From positions 1-5,146 of the forward strand of contig CAZBVX010000037.1 in NCBI GenBank assembly GCA_964495615.1: DNA of 5,146 bases. Reading direction: 5' to 3'. The position numbers and the translations under genes were made by a program. Origin of the DNA: CAINDR01 sp964495615. GTDB lineage: Bacteria; Patescibacteriota; Patescibacteriia; Patescibacteriales; UBA12465. Positions within the stretch are counted from its first letter, which is position 1. The number at the start of each line of letters is the position of its first letter. The notes under the pieces are model-generated. The model worked only from the letters and a program-made list of their open reading frames with translations, had not been told where the DNA came from and did not search any database. This document shows positions 1 through 5,146 of this stretch, one piece after another.

Positions 1-452
1 TATGAATTTGTGCCGTCATCAGCTTCTTCTAATTTTAGAATTCTTTTAAAAATCGTATTCGGCGCATCCAGGTTTGGACAAAAATGATAGCTGTTATAGA
101 AATTGCTTGAATCCAAACAAACATTCTTGCTTCTTTGGTCGCCGTTATAAGCTTCTAGTTGTGGAAATTCTCCGTTGTCATAAGAAACAATATAGCCGCC
201 ATAGGGAAACTCCTCCAAAAAAGCATGATTATAACCATTCACAGAATAAAGATCACGGGTCGCCCGCACCACTTCAATTCCCTCCTGTGCTAATTGATAA
301 GCAATAAATCTGCTGCGGTTAATCGTTTGCGCTTGCATATTCTGCAATAACAAAGACAAGACTCCCAGCATCCCAACCAGGACGATTGAAATAATGACCA
401 TGATTTCCACCAAGGAAAAAGCCGGTATTTTTTGTGCGGAAAATATTTTCAT
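1..452 (-). CDS. PilV/GspI-like minor pseudopilin, C-terminus cut by window edge
   Basis: About 150 codons are present and the gene runs off the left edge. The protein starts MKIFSAQKIPAFSLVEIMVI: a short basic leader, then the prepilin pattern FSLVE with Glu at mature position +5 (E16), followed by a hydrophobic helix of about 20 residues. The segment 'AYQLAQEGIEVVRATRD' is characteristic of PilV/GspI-type minor pilins. Such proteins are cleaved and N-methylated by a prepilin peptidase at the inner membrane and join the tip of a type IV pilus or pseudopilus. Oddity: the residue before the cleavage point is Ala (A11), where nearly all prepilins have Gly. The ATG follows the TAA of the GspJ-like gene with a single base between them and no Shine-Dalgarno sequence, so translation is probably coupled. 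It is the fourth gene of the unit starting at 3175. The pilin class is confident; the I/PilV subtype is inferred from sequence pattern only. Confidence 0.88.
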   Translation of the reverse strand, partial: MKIFSAQKIPAFSLVEIMVIISIVLVGMLGVLSLLLQNMQAQTINRSRFIAYQLAQEGIEVVRATRDLYSVNGYNHAFLEEFPYGGYIVSYDNGEFPQLEAYNGDQRSKNVCLDSSNFYNSYHFCPNLDAPNTIFKRILKLEEADDGTNS

Positions 453-453
453 A

Positions 454-1080
454 TTAGCGATAGGCCCGTGAAGTAAGTGAAGTTTGCATTTCAATATTGG
501 CTAGTTCTTTGTAGTTCGCTTCGCCAACATTTCCGGAAAAAGCCTGGGCATCAATTCTCATCACGATCAAAGGGCGAGTGATTGGAAAAGAAGAAGCAAT
601 TTTATCAATCGTTGTTTCTTTGAATTCCAAGCGGCTGATTTTTATTTTCGCCGGCGAAATTGGGGCTTCCAAATTATTTCTTCTGACAATAAATCGTCCG
701 GCATTAGTGCCGTTGCCAAGGTAGTAGATTACGCATTCATCGTAGACATTGCGAAAATACAAAGCATCACCAAAACCATTTGGTGCGGTGTCGATACTAT
801 AAATCTGATCAAAACCCAAAGTAGCAAAACCAGGGAGAGCCGAACAATAACCCTCATTCTTCTTGGCCATACGCACTTCTTTGGAGCTAGCCTCCAAAAA
901 ATATTTCAAACTCTCTTGCACATTCTGAGAAGCGATTGCTTTTCGCTGCCCAATAATCACCAAGCGAAAAATTTCCGTTGCCGACAAAATAATAATCACA
1001 AACAAGGCGACCGAAACAATAATTTCAATCAAGGAAAATCCAGCAGCTTTATTTTTTTTTCGTGGTGAAAAAAATTTCAT
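454..1080 (-). CDS. GspJ/PilW-like minor pseudopilin
   Basis: The 208-aa protein has a classical class III prepilin signal: basic leader MKFFSPRKKNKAAG, cleavage G14|F15, FSLIE with E19 at mature +5, then a hydrophobic helix to about residue 43. The following 'NVQESLKYFLEASSKEVRMA' is the amphipathic helix continuation seen in GspJ/PilW-type minor pilins. The C-terminal part is predicted beta-rich and ends in 'IEMQTSLTSRAYR', a pilin-like final strand. C79 and C116 could form a disulfide outside the membrane. The expected role is a subunit of the tip of a type IV pilus-like or type II secretion-like pseudopilus. It lies 6 bp after the GspH-like gene and 1 bp before the GspI-like gene. The start is fixed by the position of the leader; no Shine-Dalgarno sequence is visible upstream. 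The family is clear; the J subtype rests on gene order and the helix pattern. Confidence 0.9.
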   Translation of the reverse strand: MKFFSPRKKNKAAGFSLIEIIVSVALFVIIILSATEIFRLVIIGQRKAIASQNVQESLKYFLEASSKEVRMAKKNEGYCSALPGFATLGFDQIYSIDTAPNGFGDALYFRNVYDECVIYYLGNGTNAGRFIVRRNNLEAPISPAKIKISRLEFKETTIDKIASSFPITRPLIVMRIDAQAFSGNVGEANYKELANIEMQTSLTSRAYR

Positions 1081-1086
1081 ATTATT

Positions 1087-1680
1087 TTATTGCACAGTGT
1101 CGATTAGCCCGACAAAATTAACCAACATTTTCATCGTTGAACCGTCTTTGATATTTTCCAAAGTAACTGTGGCTTCTTCACAAATCTGTTCGTTGGTGAT
1201 GTTGTAGATAATTGTTTTTGGATCAGGAGGGGTAAAAGTAATCGTAATTTTTTCCGGATGATAAGTAACGCCATTAACTTTCACCTCAATGTCTTTCAAA
1301 CGAATATCACTATTGAAAATTGTGGTCTTGCCTTTGTATTGCGGCAAGGCTTCGTTGCTTTGGAAAAGATAATCGGCCGGATCAAGATAGCCATCAGCAA
1401 AAAAATAGTAGCGATCATTTTCGTTCAAATTGAAGTGGACGCCCCAGCCGCCATCCGGAAAAACGGTGTCATATTTTACCAAACCCAAACTATAAGACTG
1501 CGCCAAGCGCGTATCGGCCGCCAAAATATTAGTCGCCATGGATAAATCCGAGCGCTTGATGCCGCTGCGATAGTTTGCCAAAAACATCGTGCTAATCAAA
1601 ATAATAATTGCCATGCTCACGAGCATTTCAATCATTGAAAAACCGCCTTTTGAATTTTTTGGAATTTTATTGAGTAGCAT
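1087..1680 (-). CDS. GspH/FimT-like minor pseudopilin
   Basis: The 197-aa protein has the leader MLLNKIPKNSKGG, cleavage G13|F14, and FSMIE with E18 at mature +5, followed by a hydrophobic helix (about 14-36). 'LSMATNILAADTRLAQSYSLG' is the GspH/FimT-type helix after the membrane segment, and 'PDGGWGVHFN' is typical of the first beta strand in that group. The rest is a beta-rich domain ending in 'KMLVNFVGLIDTVQ'. It is expected to be processed by a prepilin peptidase and built into the tip of a pilus or pseudopilus. The ATG lies inside the end of the preceding secreted-protein gene (14-bp overlap, different frame), which ties translation of the two together. Upstream is an A-rich stretch without a real Shine-Dalgarno sequence. 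The family is confident; the H subtype is inferred. Confidence 0.9.
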   Translation of the reverse strand: MLLNKIPKNSKGGFSMIEMLVSMAIIILISTMFLANYRSGIKRSDLSMATNILAADTRLAQSYSLGLVKYDTVFPDGGWGVHFNLNENDRYYFFADGYLDPADYLFQSNEALPQYKGKTTIFNSDIRLKDIEVKVNGVTYHPEKITITFTPPDPKTIIYNITNEQICEEATVTLENIKDGSTMKMLVNFVGLIDTVQ

Positions 1681-3175
1681 CTTTTTTTACTTTAACTTCT
1701 TTCCACAAAGGCAAACCAAAATTAGCATTACCAGCACCAGTGGTGCGATAGCAATAATAACCGCTCGGGTCAGTCACTTTCACCGTCACGGAAGTGTTGG
1801 TGGCTTGCGAAAAAATTCCAGAAGTAGTGGCCTGGCTAGTTGTGTCGTTCGGAGCAAAAATCGCACTCCAATCACTGGAAGTCCAATAATACCTGCAATA
1901 AGGTGAAGTGCAATTTGTTGGTGAGGACGGTGAAGCTGGCGTGTAGTATTGGACATAAGCTTCAAATTCGGTGCTCGTACCAATAATAATCGGCGTTGGC
2001 GTGGCGGAAGTTTCATACCAGAAATTTGGAAATTCATTTCGATAAGTAATAAAACTAAAATCATCTGGCGTGTCAGTGCGGCCGGCATCAATAATTCCCA
2101 TGCCGGTTGAAGAGTGATCGAATTGCACCCACGGTGTCGCTATCCAAGAACTTTCTGGATCGGTCGGCTCCACGGAATACCATAATTTTATCCACCAATA
2201 ATAAGGCGTATTATAAGTCAGATGACAATTCGCTTCCGAACAAGAAAAAGAATTTGCTTCACCCAAACCGCTGGTCTGGAAAAGCGGTGAAGAAGTGCTA
2301 TTCACATTATTCACAATCAATTCCCATTTTCTCTGCACCCCGCTGGAAAGATACCACTTCAAAGTTGTTTTTAGGGCGCCATTGGAACAAGCATTGGCAT
2401 AAGGTAAATTTGGTGCCGTCATCTGCCTCACCCACAAAGACCAAATATAAGTTTTCCAGTCTGGAAAATCTGGATCAGCAGAACAAATATTTCCTCCCTG
2501 GCCATCATCACAATTAAATCTAATTGCTCCCACCGAAGCCGGGGTGTTGGCAGCCGAAATTGTTCCCTGCCAATCACCAGCCGCACTCATGGCATCAAAA
2601 GAATAAACACTAATTCCATCTAATCTAATCCAGCCATTTTTTTCCGCTGGATTGCTGCTATTTGCCAAAACCTCTACTCGCGCATAACCAAAAATATGCC
2701 CTGGTGAACCGCCCGGACCGCGCACAAAACAAGCGGAACAACCAGCAGCTTGCGTACAATAAGGATTGCCGCCGCTATCTTTTGCGCAATTGTTTCGCCA
2801 ACTTTCATCCGGTGTGGCGGTCGGCGTGGAAGTGGAAGTTTCAAAATCTATTTCACCCAAAATATAATGCCAAGCGCTGCCGGAAAAATTTCCGTTGCTG
2901 GCAATATTTACTCCGTGATCGCTAACCTCGCAAGCACCAACCGAAAAATGAATCGGAAAATTAAAAGGAAATTTTCCGCCGCCAGCATCATCAAAACAAT
3001 TAAAACTAATATAGGTTCCGTCGTTCAAGCCGCCGGACAATCTGGCACTGCCGCGAACATTGTGATCAGAAGAAGCTTGGGCGGTCAGCGGGAAAACACC
3101 ACCAAGCAACAAAAAAAACACGCCCAAAAAAAGCAGTCGGAAAGAAAAATTTGGTTGGCGGAAAATATTATTCAT
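1667..3175 (-). CDS. Large secreted cysteine-rich modular surface protein, first gene of the minor-pilin unit
   Basis: Function is not known. The 502-aa protein has a Sec signal peptide: R5/R13, hydrophobic stretch about 13-31, AQA|S cleavage after A34. Module 1 (about 40-112) reads ISFNC...C...SDHGVNIASNGNFSGSAW...G-I-F, matching degenerate 'GWISFNC/GYAW' modules I know from CPR surface proteins. Related pieces recur at GWIRL (181-185) and IRFNCDDGQGGNICSAD (218-234). Residues about 254-353 are Trp/Tyr-rich with 'YNTPYYWWIKLWYS' and look like a fibronectin III-type fold; about 384-498 looks Ig-like. There are 14 mature Cys, many closely paired (222/231, 312/317, 422/427), suggesting disulfides. 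There is no C-terminal membrane anchor or LPXTG. I chose ATG 3175 over the in-frame TTG at 3181 because the -10 box lies just upstream and an initiating TTG would probably precede transcription start. Co-translation with three minor pilins suggests a pilus-tip or pilus-exported role (inference). Confidence 0.85.
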   Translation of the reverse strand: MNNIFRQPNFSFRLLFLGVFFLLLGGVFPLTAQASSDHNVRGSARLSGGLNDGTYISFNCFDDAGGGKFPFNFPIHFSVGACEVSDHGVNIASNGNFSGSAWHYILGEIDFETSTSTPTATPDESWRNNCAKDSGGNPYCTQAAGCSACFVRGPGGSPGHIFGYARVEVLANSSNPAEKNGWIRLDGISVYSFDAMSAAGDWQGTISAANTPASVGAIRFNCDDGQGGNICSADPDFPDWKTYIWSLWVRQMTAPNLPYANACSNGALKTTLKWYLSSGVQRKWELIVNNVNSTSSPLFQTSGLGEANSFSCSEANCHLTYNTPYYWWIKLWYSVEPTDPESSWIATPWVQFDHSSTGMGIIDAGRTDTPDDFSFITYRNEFPNFWYETSATPTPIIIGTSTEFEAYVQYYTPASPSSPTNCTSPYCRYYWTSSDWSAIFAPNDTTSQATTSGIFSQATNTSVTVKVTDPSGYYCYRTTGAGNANFGLPLWKEVKVKKDATQ

Positions 3176-3183
3176 CTGCAATA

Positions 3184-3192
3184 ATTATAGCA
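3184..3192 (-). promoter_or_regulatory. Extended -10 promoter (TGCTATAAT) for the secreted-protein/minor-pilin unit
   Basis: Read on the minus strand, the 21-bp gap between the ybeY stop and the ATG at 3175 holds a perfect TATAAT preceded by TGC, an extended -10 element. Eight bases separate the hexamer from the ATG, so initiation about 7 nt downstream of the box would fall 1-2 nt before the start codon, giving an essentially leaderless mRNA. No good -35 hexamer lies 17 bp upstream (TTTTTC), as is common for extended -10 promoters. The same arrangement precedes the FemAB-like gene. Confidence 0.62.
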
Positions 3193-3196
3193 TTGA

Positions 3197-3652
3197 TTAA
3201 GCAAGAGAAAAACCATTTTTGGCCAAAAACTTGCGACCCAAGTCAACCATCAGCAAGCGGTCCTGTTCTTTTTCGTCATCATAGCCTGCCAAATGCAAAA
3301 GACCGTGCGTCAAAACAAAAAAAAGTAAATATTTTTTTAGTTTATTTTTTGGTCTATTCATTAAGTCTGGCAAAACTTCTTTGTAATTTTGGCAGCGAAA
3401 AATTCTTTTTGGACACAAAATCAATTCTGCTCCCGCTCCTGGAAAGTCTGCCGCTGAAAAACTAAGCACATCAGTCGCCTGATCTTTTCCGCGATATTCC
3501 CGATTCAAAGTACGGATTCTGGTTTCACCAACCAACACAATTACCAAAGAAGAAAAAGGCAAATGATGTTTTTTTGCAAAAATTTCTGACAAATTTTGCA
3601 ATTCTTTAATCGCGATTTTGCCCTTTGTTTTGTTGATTATTTCAATGTTCAT
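3197..3652 (-). CDS. ybeY: YbeY endoribonuclease (rRNA maturation factor), variant metal site
   Basis: The 151-aa protein is of usual length for YbeY, the metal-dependent single-strand endoribonuclease that takes part in 16S rRNA 3'-end maturation and ribosome quality control in the cytoplasm. Visible family signatures are 'LNREYRGKDQATDVLSF' (49-65), the 'GAELILCPKRI' strand (74-84) in the place of the usual G-[DE]-I-x-I-[CS] motif, and the metal site 'HGLLHLAGYDDE' (116-127). In the family this site is HGxLHLxGYDH, with three His ligands. Here H116 and H120 are kept, but the third is Asp (D126). The ATG overlaps the FemAB-like stop codon as ATGA, so translation is coupled. No Shine-Dalgarno sequence is present. 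It ends 21 bp before the next ATG, and that gap holds the next promoter. Family assignment is secure; full catalytic activity with Asp as ligand is an open point. Confidence 0.95.
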   Translation of the reverse strand: MNIEIINKTKGKIAIKELQNLSEIFAKKHHLPFSSLVIVLVGETRIRTLNREYRGKDQATDVLSFSAADFPGAGAELILCPKRIFRCQNYKEVLPDLMNRPKNKLKKYLLFFVLTHGLLHLAGYDDEKEQDRLLMVDLGRKFLAKNGFSLA

Positions 3653-4587
3653 AAAAATTTTCTAAATTTTCGATAAACTGTGCGTAAATTTTGATAGATA
3701 TTATAGTAGACCACATTAAAGACCAAATCATAGGTCCCGGGATATTCCAAAACTTCTCCGCCAAAACCATTCTTGAATCTGGTTACTCCTGGCCATTTTT
3801 TTTCATCAATACCATAAAAATCATAAGAAAAACAGCCGCGCTTTTTTGCTTCTTTGATTACTTCCCACTGCAAAAGATGAGGTGCCATCAAGTTGCGATA
3901 TTCATTATCTGAAGCGCCATGTAAATAAACTGCCTGCTCGCCGGCGAAACAAAAAAGACCGGCAGCAATTATTTTTTCTTCAAACTGCGCAAACCACAAT
4001 TGAATATTTTCTCCGCCGCGTTCCACCAAGTTTTGATAATGCTTTTCACCATGAATGCCAAACTTATCCCGTTCACCGGTAATTTTCATCAAGCGCCAAA
4101 AATCGGGAAATTGCTCGGAACTCCCTTGAAAAATTTTTACGCCTTTTTTCTCAGCGAGACGAATATTGTAGCGAGTTTTTTGGCTCAATTCTTTGGTTAA
4201 AACATCCAGGTCTTTCGTTAAATCCAAAAGCAAAGTTTTTTGCGGTTGGAGATTGATAGTTTTTTTTAAACTTAATTTTTCCGTTTTGGCTTTTTCTTGA
4301 ATCAACAAAAAATCTTCGGCATTCGCTTCCAAACGGCAGAAAACTAATTTTCCCGTTTTCGCTTTTTCTTGCAGAGCAGCAAAAAATTCCGCCAAAGTTT
4401 TTTCTTTTTCCATTTTTTCAGCCGGAAAAATTGGTCCGCGCGGCAAATAATAATATTGATAGCCAAGCGGCAATTTTTTGGCACAAGCCTTGGCGCCCGG
4501 GAAATCAAAAACTTGCTCCCCTTCGGCAGCCAGCAGTTTGAACCAGAAATCGCTTTGCAAAAAATGATGGTGAGTATTTATTTTCAT
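3649..4587 (-). CDS. FemAB/FemX-family aminoacyl transferase (peptidoglycan cross-bridge formation)
   Basis: The 312-aa protein shows FemAB-family landmarks: 'YYYLPRGPIFP' (46-55), 'LTKELSQKTRYNIRLAEKKGV' (130-150), 'ERDKFGIHGEKHY' (172-184), 'AVYLHGASDNEYRNLMAPHLLQWEVIKEAKKRG' (219-251) followed by 'YDFYGID', and 'GVTRFKNGFGGEVLEYPGTYDLV' (267-289). Known members transfer amino acids from aminoacyl-tRNA to the peptidoglycan stem peptide on lipid II, using two tandem GNAT-like domains at the cytoplasmic membrane face. No long coiled-coil arm as in staphylococcal FemA is seen, closer to the shorter FemX-type. The amino acid used cannot be told. Start: ATG 4587 is preferred over the in-frame TTG at 4617, because the latter lies within the terminator T-run and upstream of a strong -10 box. 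Its stop overlaps the ybeY start (ATGA). Residues 66-81 and 90-105 resemble each other (see repeat). Confidence 0.9.
   Translation of the reverse strand: MKINTHHHFLQSDFWFKLLAAEGEQVFDFPGAKACAKKLPLGYQYYYLPRGPIFPAEKMEKEKTLAEFFAALQEKAKTGKLVFCRLEANAEDFLLIQEKAKTEKLSLKKTINLQPQKTLLLDLTKDLDVLTKELSQKTRYNIRLAEKKGVKIFQGSSEQFPDFWRLMKITGERDKFGIHGEKHYQNLVERGGENIQLWFAQFEEKIIAAGLFCFAGEQAVYLHGASDNEYRNLMAPHLLQWEVIKEAKKRGCFSYDFYGIDEKKWPGVTRFKNGFGGEVLEYPGTYDLVFNVVYYNIYQNLRTVYRKFRKFL
4273..4371 (-). repeat. Internal 27-bp imperfect direct repeat in the FemAB-like gene, 72-bp offset
   Basis: Bases 4273-4299 and 4345-4371 match at 25 of 27 positions by my hand alignment, offset by exactly 24 codons. They encode QEKAKTGKL (residues 73-81) and QEKAKTEKL (97-105). 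Upstream the likeness continues at protein level as A-E-x-F-x-x-[LI] before QEKAKT. This may be a small tandem duplication in the N-terminal domain, or chance similarity of lysine-rich helices with uniform codon use. Confidence 0.5.
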
Positions 4588-4593
4588 AAAATA

Positions 4594-4602
4594 ATTATAA
4601 CA
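4594..4602 (-). promoter_or_regulatory. Extended -10 promoter (TGTTATAAT) for femAB-like/ybeY
   Basis: On the minus strand a perfect TATAAT with an upstream TGT lies six bases before the ATG at 4587. Initiation 7 nt after the box would put the first base of the mRNA at the A of the ATG, that is, a leaderless transcript. The four bases after the box are TATT, exactly as in the promoter at 3184-3192 (shared TATAATTATT). A -35-like TTGACA exists at 4640-4635, but it is 35 bp from this box and cannot pair with it. The element sits directly after the tandem terminators, as expected for a new unit. Confidence 0.65.
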
Positions 4603-4610
4603 GAATCCTA

Positions 4611-4635
4611 AAAACAAAAAAACTTTATAAAGTTT
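4611..4635 (-). terminator. Second (downstream) intrinsic terminator of the GspG-like unit
   Basis: On the minus strand the perfect 16-bp palindrome AAACTTTATAAAGTTT (4635-4620) is followed by a T-rich tract broken by one G (down to about 4611). The stem is weak, A+T-rich and has almost no loop unless the central pairs open, so alone it would be a poor terminator. Placed 5 bp after a strong one it looks like a back-up. The core AACTTTATAAAGTT is the same 14-bp palindrome as in the centre of the first hairpin. Confidence 0.45.
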
Positions 4636-4663
4636 GTCAAAAAAAGGCTAACTTTATAAAGTT
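4621..4663. repeat. Duplicated 14-bp palindrome AACTTTATAAAGTT
   Basis: The identical palindrome occurs at 4621-4634 and 4650-4663, centres 29 bp apart (close to three helical turns). The right copy is the core of the strong terminator and the left copy is the weak second hairpin. A TTGACA reading on the minus strand lies between them at 4640-4635. Tandem terminators explain this most simply; a pair of operator sites is the alternative. Confidence 0.6.
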
Positions 4664-4672
4664 AGCCTTTTT
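4639..4672 (-). terminator. Strong rho-independent terminator after the GspG-like pseudopilin
   Basis: Bases 4641-4672 form a perfect 32-bp inverted repeat (two 16-base arms, A5-GGCTAAC-TTTA and its complement). The minus-strand transcript ends in seven U. The hairpin begins 3 bp after the TAG of the pseudopilin gene. The other strand would end in only five U, so it could act weakly in both directions, but there is no convergent gene in view. Confidence 0.9.
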
Positions 4673-4675
4673 GCT

Positions 4676-5104
4676 CTAATTGTTGCTTGAGGGCCCGACC
4701 GTTTGCGAGCCCCGAATTGAATGGCAGAAAGAAAGAGAGTAGGAGGAGCCGTTGTTGAGTTGGGTATAAGTATAAACTGAATTGCCAGGACAAACACCAT
4801 CACTAGCTGGCGTGGGATTGGTCGGCAAGGGACGCAAATAAATGTTACCAGTCGGATTGTTGGAAAAACCATTATCCGCCAAAACGGTACTGCTGGCAAG
4901 TTGGCCAGCGGGATAAAAATGGTGATCCATATAATACATCTGCAAATTGGCTTGCAATTGCTTGATATCTGCCAACCTTCTCGTATCGCGTGCTTTGACT
5001 CTCAAAGAATTGACGGAAACGATGGAAATTGTGGCCAGTAAAGCAATAATCGAAACCACCAACAGCAATTCAATCAAAGAAAAACCATTTTTATTTTTTT
5101 TCAT
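4676..5104 (-). CDS. GspG-like (major-type) pseudopilin
   Basis: The 142-aa protein has a very short leader MKKNKNG, cleavage G7|F8, and FSLIE with E12 at mature +5, then the hydrophobic helix (8-34). 'LRVKARDTRRLADIKQLQANLQMYYMDHHFYP' (34-65) is the typical continuation in GspG-type pseudopilins of CPR bacteria, followed by 'YLRPLPTNPTP' (89-99) and a beta-rich end. C105 and C127 may form a disulfide. It is probably processed by a prepilin peptidase and polymerised into a type IV pilus-like or pseudopilus fibre. It belongs to a different transcription unit from the three minor pilins, being followed by terminators. No promoter or Shine-Dalgarno sequence is seen upstream. An open frame upstream ends in TGA overlapping this ATG (ATGA), so it may be the last gene of an operon. 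The family is confident; the pilus type is not decidable. Confidence 0.92.
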   Translation of the reverse strand: MKKNKNGFSLIELLLVVSIIALLATISIVSVNSLRVKARDTRRLADIKQLQANLQMYYMDHHFYPAGQLASSTVLADNGFSNNPTGNIYLRPLPTNPTPASDGVCPGNSVYTYTQLNNGSSYSLSFCHSIRGSQTVGPSSNN

Positions 5105-5146
5105 AAATTACAAGAAGCATTTTTATTTGATGCCGGCTGGGGTGGC
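5101..5146 (-). other. Possible 3' end of an upstream gene (frame undecided)
   Basis: Only 46 bases are available. One minus-strand frame reads PPQPASNKNASCNL and stops at a TGA overlapping the GspG-like ATG (4-bp ATGA overlap, as seen between the FemAB-like gene and ybeY). Another frame ends ATPAGIK with TAA at 5125-5123. A third is also open and runs into the pilin gene. No terminator or promoter is visible, so read-through from an upstream gene is plausible, but which frame codes cannot be decided. Confidence 0.25.

Noticed and set aside
74..307. Plus-strand 77-codon frame
   Set aside because: It is antisense to the GspI/PilV-like gene and its His/Lys/Pro-rich product shows no domain.
3176..3181. 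TTG start at 3181 for the secreted protein
   Set aside because: It lies before the likely transcription start; the ATG at 3175 leaves a complete signal peptide.
1258..3465. Plus-strand open frames (for example 2107-2517, 2750-3184, 3151-3465)
   Set aside because: They lie antisense inside well-supported genes, have no family features, and their compositions mirror the codon bias of the real strand.
3700..3705. Another minus-strand TATAAT about 48 bp upstream of ybeY, and one at 2210-2215
   Set aside because: Both are inside coding sequence and lack the TGn extension; in A+T-rich DNA such hexamers are expected by chance, and ybeY is already coupled to the FemAB-like gene.
4588..4617. Extension of the FemAB-like protein by ten residues to a TTG at 4617
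   Set aside because: The extension would translate the terminator T-run and the -10 box; the ATG at 4587 fits the promoter and the family N-terminus.
4635..4640. TTGACA as a -35 element
   Set aside because: No -10 hexamer lies 16-18 bp downstream (that place is a T-run), and the real -10 is 35 bp away.
1..5146. CRISPR array, tRNA, IS element or defence cassette
   Set aside because: I found no regular spaced repeats, cloverleaf-like segments, transposase motifs or terminal repeats on either strand by eye.

Overview
The window looks like a piece of a Candidate Phyla Radiation (Patescibacteria) genome, probably from a metagenomic assembly. This is inferred from gene content: short prepilin-type proteins in tandem, a secreted protein with degenerate 'GWISFNC' modules typical of these bacteria, a compact FemAB-family protein and ybeY, all with 1-14 bp gaps or overlaps and A+T-rich, lysine-rich coding. 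TGA is a real stop (FemAB ends in the TGA of an ATGA overlap), which argues against the UGA=Gly lineages (SR1/Gracilibacteria). Rank below that cannot be read from the sequence.

All seven protein genes lie on the minus strand, so the biological order runs right to left. (1) At the right edge is a GspG-like pseudopilin (5104-4676), perhaps the last gene of an operon that begins outside the window. It ends in two consecutive intrinsic-terminator hairpins (4672-4611). (2) A new unit begins at an extended -10 promoter placed almost on the ATG of a FemAB/FemX-like gene (4587-3649), which overlaps ybeY (3652-3197) by ATGA. (3) A second promoter of the same design sits in the 21-bp gap after ybeY. 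It drives a large secreted, cysteine-rich modular protein (3175-1667), followed in overlapping or near-contiguous order by three prepilin-type proteins resembling GspH/FimT (1680-1087), GspJ/PilW (1080-454) and GspI/PilV (452 to beyond base 1).

Reading of the system: the third unit looks like a minor-pseudopilin set (H, J, I types) translated together with an exported modular surface protein. By analogy with tip complexes of type IV pili and type II secretion pseudopili, the large protein may be a pilus-tip adhesin or cargo, and the GspG-like protein may be a major subunit; both are hypotheses. The FemAB-ybeY pair is housekeeping: a putative aminoacyl transferase for peptidoglycan cross-bridges and an rRNA-processing endonuclease whose third metal-ligand histidine is replaced by Asp.

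The most noteworthy signals are the twin leaderless-type promoters, the absence of a Shine-Dalgarno sequence at all seven starts, the secreted-protein/minor-pilin coupling, the altered YbeY metal site, and an alanine in place of glycine at the prepilin cleavage position of the GspI-like protein. I found no CRISPR array, tRNA, rRNA, insertion sequence or defence system.
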